Below, in pieces: positions 49,001 to 60,222 of a stretch of 64,000 nucleotides of DNA. The position numbers and the translations under genes were made by a program. The stretch comes from Atrichornis clamosus (lineage: Eukaryota > Chordata > Aves > Passeriformes > Menuridae): assembly GCA_013400975.1 (NCBI GenBank), contig WBMZ01000250.1, positions 62,001 through 126,000 on the forward strand, given 5' to 3'. The notes beneath the pieces are model-generated. The model did not search any database and was not told the DNA's origin. It saw only the letters and a list, made by a program, of their open reading frames with translations. Each line of letters opens with the position of its first letter. Within the stretch, counting starts at the first letter, position 1.

Positions 49001-51134
49001 GGTCTGAATCAAAAACTGCACTTTTGGTGTCTGAGCCTGTCCCCTCTGTTGTCACCCCAGCACTGCTGTCTCAGGGTGTCACAATGCACCCGAGTCACAT
49101 TCACAGCTCAGTGTTGTGTACGCACGTCACGTCAGTCACACGGGATATTCCTGCCACATTCCTTGCACCTTGCCTGTCTGACCCCTCGACAGGATGATTC
49201 AGCTCACTAAACCATCCAAACTATTCATCCCTGTGCTTTTGGAGGGCTCCTGCCCTGCCCATGCTCCAAGCCACAGGACAGAGGTGTGTGACATGTGCAC
49301 AGCCAGGGGAGCGGCTCCAAAACAAACACAGCTTGGCTAGGACATGAGATGTGAAAACCCAGACAAATAATACAGACCTCAAGCACATTTTCCTACCTTT
49401 GTGGGATTAAAATCCCTCCCTGCATGTCTAGTCCTCTGCTCTGAAGCGTGTTCCTCTGTGTAGCTAAAAGATCCCTATGAAAAATGAATAATATGAGAAA
49501 ATTCCTGACTCTTCCTCACCTACCTGCTTCTCCTGGAAAGACCACCCCACACACATTTTCCTGCCTTTCCTAAAAGTGCTTGGCAGAAAAGCCCTTTTAA
49601 AGTTAAAAATCAGCCTCTCAACCCTTTTGAGAGAGTGTCAGTGAGAAGCATTGGGCAATGCCTGGCACCCTGAGCTAAACATCAGGCAGCCTCCAACACT
49701 TTGGTTACCCCACCCAGACGAGTCTCCAAAGTTTAGTGATTTTTCTGTTACCCTGTGCTAGGTGCAGATGCTTCTCTTCTCTTTACATTTCTAGGGAGGT
49801 CACAAACAGCAGAGAAAAACAAGCCCTAGAACCCAAAAAGGAGTTTGAACCTGACATGGCTGCACACACCCCTGTTACTGAGCACTGCCAAGTGAGGCTT
49901 CCCAGATTATCACAGGAGGCTCATACCAGAAAACCTATCCCAAATTTTGCTTTTATTAGGAATCATCATCCTTCTTCCCAAGTGGAAGTTTGCATTTGGT
50001 GGGAATGTGCTAAGTCTCACACATACTGTTGTTATGGAGTGGCTTTCCCTTCCTCTCACAGCTGCTAAGACTTACATTCAGGTAATAAATATTATGGAAT
50101 GATTACAGACAGTTACAGCAGAGCACTAGAAAAGCCTCAGATAAACCTCCTGTGTCAGTTATTAGTACTCACTGAAGGCCATTGAGAAAGACAGGCTTGG
50201 AAAAAGTGAGCAGAAAAGATGAATTTTCTGGATTTTATTAGTCTACACATACCAAGAAAGCACCAAACCAGTGATTTCATGAGACTGTCTAAAAACAGAC
50301 ATGCAGAAATAGCTCTGTGCTGAAGGATCCCCACAGATAGCTAGACAAATACCTTATAAAAATACCAGCAATAAAATACAAGTGTAATGTCTGTGTTGAT
50401 ACACAGAGCTCACATCATTAAGTAACAGTGGTATGAGGTTAGTGGTAAAGTGATTCTCTTTAAATCTAACCTGGAAGAGGTCTTCTCAATTTTAAAAAGC
50501 CTGAAGGACTCTTGGGGAAACTCAGATACTAACAGCTCACTAGAAATGTCACCACCAATTCTTTGTTGTGCTCGAGGCTCTAACCAACAGTACTGATAAA
50601 GGACCAAAGATGACACTTATCCAAGTCACTTTTGTGGTTAAGTCATGGTTATAGCAGTCAATATTCAGATTTGAAGTGATTTCTGATAAATTCAAAAGTT
50701 TTCGGATTTGGATTTTGGGGTAGTATTTATAATAGAGCTGAGAGCCACTAAAACAAACTTTAACTTGAAGTCCATTCCCTTTCTTCCTTTCCATGCCAGT
50801 GCTGTTGAGGTTACAGCTACACTATGACTTCAGAGAAAATTCAAAAGAGAGACAGAGCTTTCTCCATCTCCCCTCCCCTTGAAAGATCAAGGAGCAGAAG
50901 AGATTTTGTGCTCCACAGTGTTTAACCAGCAAACCTCCCCTGGGTGCTTCAGCACCATGACAGGAACACCAGGGTGCACCAGGAATGTCATTTCTGTGGC
51001 TGAACCAGCAGCACAGCCACCACATCACAGGGGAGGGTCTCACCTGGAGTGCCCCAAAGCCACACCAGGATGTGCCCCACACCTCAAACCAAGGTGAGTG
51101 TGCGGCAGGCTCGCCAGTTCAGTTCCTAGATACT
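49001..51134. other. Noncoding stretch, 2.1 kb
   Basis: No gene is recognised. Overlapping CRE-like ACGTCACGTCAG lies at 49124-49135 in a locally CpG-richer patch. A CCAAG/GTGAGTG donor-like site occurs at 51093, with an open frame behind it (50879-51097) that I do not recognise. Confidence 0.4.
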
Positions 51135-51140
51135 CAGCTC
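51135..51140 (+). repeat. Left target-site duplication of solo LTR
   Basis: CAGCTC directly precedes the LTR's TGTGG start. The matching right copy at 51745-51750 is CAGTTC, differing by one C-to-T change. A 6-bp duplication is typical of beta-like (ERVK) retroviruses. Confidence 0.6.
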
Positions 51141-51487
51141 TGTGGAGGCTGGTGAGCCCCCAGAACACAAGAAAAACACAGTGCTTTGGTGAGACAGTCC
51201 CTAAGACTGGAGATCCTCCCCAGGTTAGGGTGCGCATCCCCCAGGATGCTTTGCCTCATTATGCTAATGTTCCCCAGTTCTGTTACCCTGATTGGCCCGT
51301 TGGCCTCCCTGCCCCTTCCTCCCTTACATGGCCTCCTTGCCAGAACCTTCTCCCTTCCCAGGTCCCCCATTGGCCCCTGCCTTGTTGTCCCTCCCCCAGA
51401 GTTCCCTATTGGTTCCCTGACCCTGACCCCGCCTCCATACCGCCCCTGTGCCCTCAGACCATTGGCCCTGACGCTCTCGCTGCCCCC

Positions 51488-51495
51488 ATATTTAA
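51488..51495 (+). promoter_or_regulatory. TATA-like box of the LTR
   Basis: ATATTTAA sits 57 bases upstream of the AATAAA end region and downstream of the four ATTGG motifs, as expected for an LTR promoter. Transcription would start about 25-30 bp downstream, near 51515-51525, marking the U3/R border. Confidence 0.5.
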
Positions 51496-51551
51496 CCTGC
51501 AGCATTCAGCTTGTGCATTGTCTTTGTCTCTGGAATTCTGTGCGTGGCAGC

Positions 51552-51557
51552 AATAAA
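51552..51557 (+). terminator. Polyadenylation signal of the LTR
   Basis: AATAAA lies about 60 bp downstream of the TATA-like box. It would direct 3' end formation near the R/U5 border and could also end host transcripts that read into the LTR. Confidence 0.6.
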
Positions 51558-51744
51558 CCTTCCCTGCGGAACCCCAAGCGAAGACCCTTCTCTCCTCCTT
51601 CACCATCGACCTGCCCTTAGAAGATCTACAGCTATCCAGCGTGTGTGTGCGCTTCAGGGAAGTGGCCTTGCCGAACGGCTCTCTCGCCGTCAGAGACGCT
51701 TTCAGAAGGTTGCGGCACCCTACAACTTCACCCCCGCCGCAACA

Positions 51745-51750
51745 CAGTTC
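51745..51750 (+). repeat. Right target-site duplication of solo LTR
   Basis: CAGTTC follows the terminal ACA of the LTR and matches the left copy CAGCTC at five of six positions. Confidence 0.6.
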
Positions 51751-54750
51751 CACACTTTTTCTAAGTGTGCTGAAATTTAAGAAGTTAATGGAATTAGTAG
51801 TGTGGAATGAAATTCAGGTTCCCAGCTGAATAATGACAGATATGTAAAATCCTGTGACAATTAAAATGTGAATCTCAGCACAGAGTGAGCACCAGCAGCT
51901 TACAATAATGTGTTGAGCTTCTCTGTTCTTCATTCCCAGTTTGCACAGATGGGAGCTGAAGGACTGACGGACAGCATCCTCCAGAGTCTTGGAAATTGTA
52001 CTGGTGTTCACAAGACCAAAGACACCTCCCATCTCATAGTAATCAATATTACAACAGTAAAACGTACGCAAAGCTGGAGAGATTGTGAAATTCTGAATAA
52101 CCTTCTCCATAGGGCTGTTGTATCCCACTTGATGGGTTTGCTAAAGCCCTGGCAGCCCTGCCAAAGTGCTGCTCTCTGCAGAGCTCCCAAGGTGAAAACT
52201 CACATACGGCTGTTGGATGAACACTGGCTGCAAATATTTGGAAACCCATCATGCTGCCACAAGCCCTGCCTTACACACAGCACTGATTGAAGGGGATCCC
52301 TGCTCCCAGCTGGAGCAGAAGAGCTCTGGCTCTCGTGCAGGGAGCTGAGGGGTCTGGCTGATGGGCTCATCACACGGCACAATGAAATCCCACAGCAGCA
52401 CTTGCTTGCACAGTAGTCTCTGAACACAGCTAAAATGTGAGCTGTGTTTTGCTGGGGATTACTCTGTTGTTACTGGTTCCCCTGATAGCATCAACTCCAA
52501 AGCACAGATACGGCCAAGGGGAATGCTTAAAGAATCCAGATGCAGTCCTCAGCCTTAATGTGTTTTCCTTTCCTCAAAATACTACTATACATTTTCTACA
52601 GTGACAGCCATGACTCAGATACCTCAGCAGAAAAGAGAAAGAGAAGTTTATTTGGTGTGTGCTTGTATAGTTCAACTGAACTGCTACACCCATGAATAGA
52701 ACACTTGGCCCTCAATGCATCTTTTAATGGGAATTATCTTAATATACTGCAAGGCACACAGCAGCCTCTTGCCATCAAGAAGGCAACTTTTCTTAATAGT
52801 TACACTACTAAGGAATATTAAGTGGAACAATATACATCTTGCCCTGCTGAAGAGCTTTACAGAACACCCTATTAAAGCATTCTACAAGATATGACTCTAG
52901 ACTGGTTCAGATAATCTCTTCCCAAGTACATCTCCCCTTTAAGACCAGAAATGAGCTTCCACACGGACAGGGGGTGTCATAGGAAAAGCAGGCTAGGAGG
53001 CATTTATATGAAAAGCACTTAAACAATCTAATCTCTGTAGCTAATTTAAGAACTCCTAGGGAAAGAGAAGGTAGAGATAAGGAATCTTAATGAGGCCAGG
53101 CCAAAAATCAACACATGAGCAGCAATCAAATGCTTGCTGACTGCTGCCTGTTCATTATATGTGATGAGTTTGACAGTCTCTCAAGAGGGGAGACCATTAC
53201 AAAAATAGTAAAGACATTCCACTAAAAAACCCACTGAGCCACTATTAAAGACTTAGTCAACAGTAAAAGCCTGGTAAAGCATTGTTAGTCACTGCTAAAG
53301 TATTGCTAAGCAACCCTTATCCTCCTTAGGACTGGATTAGCTTCATCACAGCAATAACCAACAGCCTCCGTCCTCACTTACAGCTCCCAGTTTGAAGTGC
53401 CCTGCAATTTTCTTTGAAACTCAAGGGACAGTTGCCATTCCAGCTCCTGTTGAGGTGTCAGGGGGCTGCACATCAGCAGGGAAGCCTGTCTGCAGCTTCA
53501 GTGGCTTCAGGAGACAGGCTGCAGGACACCAACTAATTCATTTTGCAAGATGAGTAATATTTATTCACTCTCACACTATAATTCTTTGCTGATTGCAGCA
53601 GCAGCAGCAATCCTTCTCAGTACTGATTTAAAAAAGCCTAGCCTTGCCCAAAGCCAGACTAACTTTTGTCAGGATTTCCACTAAAACTCTGTTTAACCCT
53701 AGTAAAGACTGAAACCCAGAAGCTTTCAGGCACAGACCTTGCTGGACTATTGCTCCCAGATAACGGCTTACTGCTAGGCATTGCCTCTCTCTTCCATCTT
53801 TTGTACACCATTTGCATTTGTATCATCTCAGCAGGGCCTCCAAAAGGTTTCTTCCATGGATATTAGTAATAACGCACTTAGCAGAGCAAATTCAACTGAG
53901 TATTAGCTGACCTAGTCCAGCCTCTCAGCAGTCTCCAAATGAAGATGGGAGTGATAAATAAGGGACATGACCTGCCTCAACAGGATCTGAAACCCAACGT
54001 GATGAGGGGTCAGCTAGACATAGAACCAATAAACTGAGACTTCAGAAAAGCCAAGGAGCCCAAGAAAAACAAATCAGGTGAGTCTTGCCAAGTGCTACCA
54101 CCCCTGTAGTTCCAGATGCTGGAAAAACAGCATCCAGGAACCCATCCACTTTCCCAGACTATAGCCAGGAAGAGAGGGGTATTCCCAGACACCTTCCCAT
54201 CCTTTCTCTGTCTCTCATTTCATTCTCAGATTGGCATAGATACACTAACAATAGCTCTCCCCAGCCTGCACGGTGCTTTAACAGAGGTACAGCCACTTCT
54301 TTAGCCTTGCAGATGTGGTTTGTCACCAGCCAGACCCACAGTGCAGGTTTAGTGAGCAGCTAAGACACACTCAACTGGATGTTCAGTTGGTAAGATGATG
54401 ACTTTCCCATGAACTAGAATTGTTTGTTCTCTCCAGAATTTATGTCTACAAAAGTGGTATTTTCTAACAGTAATTTTTATAACTGAAAAGAACCCAATTA
54501 GAAGGTTAGAAATATCACTTTTCAGTGAAAGCAAGGCAAACATCACAGAAATGCATTCAGATACCATGCCTGTGCTAGAATGACCCTCTCAGAGCAGGAA
54601 TGACATGTCACATAAGCCAGAACTCATTTTGCATTATTTTTGGCTCAAGAAGAGCTTAAAAACATGATGCCCTTTCTCAGAACTACTTACCGCATCAGCC
54701 CAAAAATCACAGGCAACAATCAAGGTACAGCCCAGATCAGACGCTTGAAA
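51751..54750. other. Noncoding stretch, 3.0 kb
   Basis: No recognisable gene or repeat. From 52430 to 53660 there are almost no open frames. A good donor-like sequence (AATCAG/GTGAGT) occurs near 54078 without a recognisable coding exon. An open 126-codon plus-strand frame at 51910-52290 has no known motifs. Confidence 0.4.
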
Positions 54751-54786
54751 GGGCCCTGGGCTGAGCTTAAATAGGGCCCAGGGCCC
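54751..54786 (+). other. GC-rich perfect hairpin, 11-bp stem, 14-nt loop
   Basis: GGGCCCTGGGC at 54751-54761 pairs perfectly with GCCCAGGGCCC at 54776-54786 across the loop TGAGCTTAAATAGG. Each arm also contains the palindrome GGGCCC. The loop holds a TATA-like TTAAATA, and an AATAAA follows at 54856-54861. This spacing recalls an LTR core, but no LTR ends are found. Confidence 0.5.
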
Positions 54787-57700
54787 ATGTTCCAGCTGGG
54801 GCTGAGGTCCCAGGTGATGCTGCTCAGAGCAGTATATTCACATGAGACCCTGACAAATAAACCTGAGGTGATGTTAATTTAAAGCGTGGTGCATGAAGCC
54901 AAACCAATGTATTCCTGTGTGAGACCAAGGGCAGGCAACAGCCACGTATCAGGATCTCTCCCAAAATGATCCCATGATGAAGTCCCATGGCTCTGTTTTA
55001 CCATGGGGCTCTGATGGCAACTCCCTCCCAGATTACCTGGGATTATCAGCCACCTTGTTGATGGAAATGCTCAGCTGGCAACAGGCAGTGGCAGTGTGGT
55101 CAAACTTAGTGATTTTTTTAACAAATTCCCAAACTTCCCAGGTTAATGCCACCGTAGAAAAAACACATCACTCCTTTTAAAACTCAAGCCTGCTTCAGTC
55201 AGTTTGATTTCCTCACATACCAGTTCCCCTGGGGCAGAGCTCAGAGGAACAGAAATGCCTGGCTTTAGGCAGTCAGATTTGAGTAAGTGCACAATAAATT
55301 TATTTTTCCTAAAATCCAGCATGTATAGACAATGTAGCCCACCCTTCCTTCCACATCTTCCCTGTCTGGGGCTGAGTTTTCTTCCTTATCTTCAGCCAGC
55401 AGCTCTGACATTCTCCAGATACGCTCATGAGGTCAGACACAGACTTTTAGGCTAAGCACCCTGCTTATCCACAATGTCTGCGTGTAAAGGAGGTTGGGGA
55501 CATCTTCCCATATTTGAACCAAAGGGAGAGTTTTGTCTCTGCGGGAGCCCCAAAGACACAATACAAGTGTTTGCTTTGTGCTGCTCCGCTCCTTAACAAG
55601 GCCCTTGTGGCTTTCAAGGCAAGAGATTGCAGGGCTGTGCCAAAACTGGCAGCTTCCTGCAGAATTTGCAGGAGGTGTCTTAAAACAGGTTGAAGGTGAA
55701 GAAGACACCCAGGAAACCACGGGTCTCAGTGAAGTGGAATGCTAAAACAGAAGCCTGGGGAACACTGTGTACTAAAGAGATGGTTTTCAAATAACAGTAA
55801 TTGCTAATTAAACTGCTCCTGCTCTTTATCTTTTCTTTTTACAAACTTGCTTCTCTCTAGTATAGAGACAATAAAGAACAAAGCAAAAAGCCGATGTGCC
55901 AAATTGTGATCTCAGTGAAACTGGTGGAAAAGCACATAAAACATTCCCTTAGGGGACTGGGAATTGTGGGGTTCGGAAAAGAGCACCGGTCACACAAATG
56001 GAGTTTCATTATTTGGGATGTGAGTTCATTATAAGTGGGTTCAATTATATTTCATCAGTGAAGAGAAAATGGCCTTTTCATCCAATGTATCGAGTTGAGT
56101 TGAATGCTAAGCACATCTGACGCAGCTTTTGGAAAAAAAACAAAACAAGAACAGTAGCCATGTGAAAAAACAAACAAAATGACTAAGGCATCTCGGCGCC
56201 TCAGCGAGCTCTGTTTCTCACGGAGCCATTGGATAAAGAAGTGAAAGAAGTACAGTAGCTTAACATGCACCACATGAGTGTGTGCAGTGCCACATTTGCT
56301 GATTTACTAACTCGTTTTGTTTGAGGGGCACTTGAAAGGCTTTGACATTTACAGCTCTGTAGGCAAATGTGAAAGGAAAGAATAGATGCTGTATCTCCAA
56401 GCTCCCAGCTGCTGGTAAATGTCTGCTCAAAGCGCCAGCAATCCACATGAAATCAGGAGCACTCTGTGCCCCCGAGCTTCCCAGGTTTGTCTGTGAACAC
56501 TATTAGGCCAAATACGTCAACAGTCAGTAGGGTTAAAAATGTAAATGGGCCTCTCAGCGAGATGTGAAGTCTCTCAATGGAAAGTTGTGATGCCTTACCA
56601 AGTCCTCTATTCAAGCACTGAGCAGGCTGGATGCAGAGAGCAGCCCGGAGCCTGCAGTCAGCAGCCATGGATCAGTTACTGAGCATACACGGGGTATCCT
56701 GAAATACTTGAGTCAAAGGGATTTAGGATGCTTTGCTGGGCTTTAACTGCAAGAACAGTTTTGTTTCTATGTGAGTCACTCACTATACAAATGTTTATTC
56801 TGCCCTGTGTCTCCTGCTGCCCAAGGGCCTCGCATTTTCAAGGACGTAACACACACACACAGAGCACCGGGAGCAGGGCAAGCAAAGCCTTGGGAAGTTC
56901 CAAACACTGCACTCAGCCATGTTGTTTCTCATGGATTTTATTTGTAAAGGCTGAAAGCATTTTGCCCTTCTAAATCAGTCAGTGGGACCCACTTTTGATA
57001 GCATGGGTGTTCTGAAAGCTCTTCAGTTCTTCCTTGGCAGCCTTGGGTTGGATTCATCAGTACAGTACCATTTTCCTGCTTTGCTGTGCCATGTAGCCCC
57101 TGTTTTCCTGCCTCTTGCTGACAGGCAGCACTGTGACAGTCTGAAGTTGTCTGTACATCCAGTTATCCTCTGCCAGTTCTTCCTGCCTATTTGGCAGGAC
57201 CCTGCCTATTCCATTAGGATTTTTCACCCATGTGAGGAGCAGCAGGGTCAAGACTGAGTGAAGTGAGGGAAGGAAGAGAAGGAGCAGGGTGGAGCAGGAG
57301 CTGAAATGACATGGGGAAGAGGAAAAAGCAGAGATAGCAATGGAGTAGGAAAGCAGTGAAATGGTCCAAGGGGAGAAGACAATGATTAGGACCAGGAGGG
57401 ATGACAGAGAGATGATGACAACTGTTTTCATGAGAGGGACGGGGTGGTCTGGTTCTGGTAATGTGTAGACTGTGTGTGAAATGCTCTTTAGAGATTTATC
57501 GTGGAGTCTTGTTCAGTTGGTAACCTGCATGGAGAGTACTTGCCTGCCTTTCCTTTCCATGGAGATCCAAACACAAGGGAAGAGAGGAGAAAGCTGGATG
57601 CTTGGATGTAACCCACAATTAGGAAGCAGTGCTGGTCCTGTCGTTTAGACGTGGTCTGTCTGAAATCCACTCAGATGGACAAGGAATGGAAGACAGCCCT

Positions 57701-59989
57701 ATTCTCTGCCAAGCTAATTTGGAGAATTAATCTGAAAGCTGTTTTAAAGATGCTTTCAGAGGTCACTAATAGTATCCATTCTTCCAGTTACACTTTGTCC
57801 TCTCCATCATCTCAGAGCCTAATGTGGAAGATAAACTCCTAATGAAAGTATAGGTCAATTTGCACTTCTCTTCCTCCTGAGAAAGAGCTCAGCTAAAACC
57901 ACTCAACTACAAAACTCATTCAGCCTCCCTTGGACAAGGCATTATTAAGATTCATTACTTTCTACATTCAAAGTCACAATCCCTACAAAATCAGTGTCAA
58001 AGGGATGCCATGGGGCATGTAGGCATGTGTCCACTGTCCTTGGATTTTTTTCCCTGGTTTTTCTTTTTCAGCCTCACAATCTGGTCTCTAGTTCCTGCCC
58101 TTCCTGTGTGCAGTGGTCCTGCAGAAGAAAATTCCCCTTAACTGTTAAATTTTGGGGAGTAGGCATTAAGAGGAAATTCATTCACTTCCTGAGGACTGCC
58201 TAAACAATCCTCTGTTTCCCATCCTACTGCAAGTGAAGACAGCAGAGGTCCTTGGGAAAGTCCTTGTAGTGTCAGGTGCTGGTCAGTTGTCATAGCAAAA
58301 AGTGTTACACAGAAGTGGGATATTTCATTTCTATTTCTATCTAGACAGTATTTTTTAACAAATTCCCCAGAACTGTTTGCTGAATCACAAATCACACTTA
58401 GCTCGGATGATTCTTAGAATATTCGCTTTGTTTCTCTCCTCAGAGGTTCATATTTACCACTCCTCACACTCAAAATATTTTTAATTAAGGAACAATGCTG
58501 TCACCATGTGCTTTTGCAAACTGACACAATGCAGTGGAAGGAAGGCTGCCTTTCCCTTGCAGACAAATGGCTAATGCTGAGGATGCCTTTTGAAGTGCAC
58601 AGTTGACCACTGCCACCCACCAAGCACAGATCAGTTCTGATTCCCTCCATGCACGGATCAATCCTTAGGCTTTATGTTTCCTGGAAATCTGTGTGACATC
58701 TTCAGATTGCAGAGAAGGTCACCATGGCATTCCTTGCCTCAGATGATGAGTTCCTAGGCTTGATTCATGTTGACTTCTATCGAAAGGGAATATAAAATAG
58801 AATTGTAACTGGCCTGATAGAAAAAAAATAAATTAAGTAAAACAAATCATTCTTTTCTTCTGCTCCGATGCTGGCAATAAACATCACTGTAGCTGTGAAA
58901 TGCAAATGAGTCAGGGCTTTCACTCCCTGACAGCAGACATCACATCACCAGAGAGATGGCCTTGAGATCCCTGCCAGTCGCAGGCACAAGGCATCCCTAT
59001 GGCAACTAAAGCAGAGCAACACTGGGAAAAGGCTTGTTTAATATGCTCTAGCAGCTGAAAATCAGAGAAAAGTCAGCACCACGGGAGCAGCCTGCCTTCT
59101 GCAGATCACATCAAGGGCTTTGTCCCCCACAGGCAAGAAGGGCTGCTACCAGGTGGCAATTCAGCTGAGCTGGGGGGATACACCTCTGGAGGTCCCGTGG
59201 TCTTGGACCTTGATTATCCTGCCCCAGAATCTGATTACAACACACAGTGACCTTAGTCTGGCCCAGGCATAAAAATTTCCTTCCCCTGAAAAGGAAAATA
59301 CAGAGAAAAGCCTGGAATCTGGGCACTGAGCTGACAACACACCCAGGCTGAGGAGCTGTCTGAATGCTGTGAAACCCTTATTCCTCCTTCCAGGCAAAAA
59401 ACTGCTTCCAACTTGTCCTTTTACAGCCTACTTTCCACCCTATAGATACAGGCATTTGCAGAACAATGCTAAAAAAGCTGAAGTGCTTCATAATCTCAGA
59501 ATTTATTCCTGAGCTGGAAAAGAGCATGTATGGGGTCAAGCAGAGCAGCCAAAATCTGTTCTGGACTTCATGTTGAGGGTAGAAGTTGCTGTTGGGAGAA
59601 CTACAAGAGTGGTCCCACCATGTGAGGCCACCACTCTTCAGAGAATAAAGGTTTGACTTCTTTCTCATGTCCCCAAGCTCTTACAGCCAGTAATTTCTCT
59701 ATGGATTGCTTTTTCCATACCTCCACTCAAATATTGAACAACAGGCATATAGGGAGCCACTGTTTTTTCAACATTCTCCTCTCATTTTTCTATTGTTCAT
59801 TAGCAATGATCATAAGAAACATGATCATCATGAAAAGTAGGTGTAAGATAGCAAAGCTGATGTGTAAGAAGCAAAAATGATGGACAAGAATTAATTAAAC
59901 TCCCATAGGAAAACTGTTATTTGCTCTGAATTTTCTAAATGGAGGTTTCAATAAGGCAGGGGTTTAAATTTACCATTGTGTTTCAGTGT
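54787..59989. other. Noncoding stretch, 5.2 kb
   Basis: No recognisable gene. An (AC)6 microsatellite lies at 56849-56861. A strong acceptor-like tract (TTTTTCTTTTTCAG) ends near 58071, followed by an open frame of 44 codons that I do not recognise. The longest open frame is 124 codons on the minus strand (57057-57431), with no known domain. Confidence 0.4.
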
Positions 59990-60114
59990 TAATAGCTATA
60001 TAAATGGTGGTTATATTAAGAGTAAATAACCATAATATATAATAATTAATATAGATGTAATTAAAATGCTTTTATTATAATATCTTAATATGTAACAATA
60101 TAGTAAATATTAAC
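59990..60114. repeat. AT-rich low-complexity tract
   Basis: About 125 bp, almost entirely A and T with ATATAATAATTAAT-type units and no open frame. Confidence 0.6.
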
Positions 60115-60162
60115 AGGGAATTAGCTGTATAGAAGACAAGTTTCATTAGGAGAAAAAGCCCC

Positions 60163-60222
60163 AAAAGAAGAAAAAAAAGGAAATAAAAAGAAGAAAAGAA
60201 ATGAAGGAAAAAGAAGATAAAA
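60163..60222 (+). repeat. Purine-rich (GAA/AAAG) tract
   Basis: About 60 bp of nearly uninterrupted purines on the plus strand in AAGAAG and AAAAGAA units. It is simple low-complexity sequence. Confidence 0.65.

Larger units (their letters stand above)
51141..51744 (+). mobile_element. Solo LTR of an endogenous retrovirus, ERVK-like
   Basis: The 604-bp element starts TGTGGAGG and ends CGCAACA, giving the expected TGT...ACA termini, and is flanked by 6-bp direct repeats with one mismatch. Its layout is that of a complete LTR. A C-rich U3 carries four ATTGG (inverted CCAAT) motifs at 51291, 51369, 51408 and 51461. A TATA-like ATATTTAA lies at 51488-51495 and a poly(A) signal AATAAA at 51552-51557, followed by a U5 of roughly 180 bp. 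No gag, pol or env and no second LTR are present, so recombination between two LTRs has removed the interior. Overlapping frames of 152 and 144 codons inside it are not genes. The 6-bp duplication supports ERVK. The exact subfamily needs a repeat library. Confidence 0.82.

Noticed and set aside
51098..51620. 152- and 144-codon plus-strand frames
   Set aside because: They lie within the U3/R region of the solo LTR, which is noncoding in retroviruses of this kind.
58072..58203. Frame behind a very strong acceptor-like tract
   Set aside because: It has only 44 codons, no recognisable motif and no clear donor or poly(A) signal after it.
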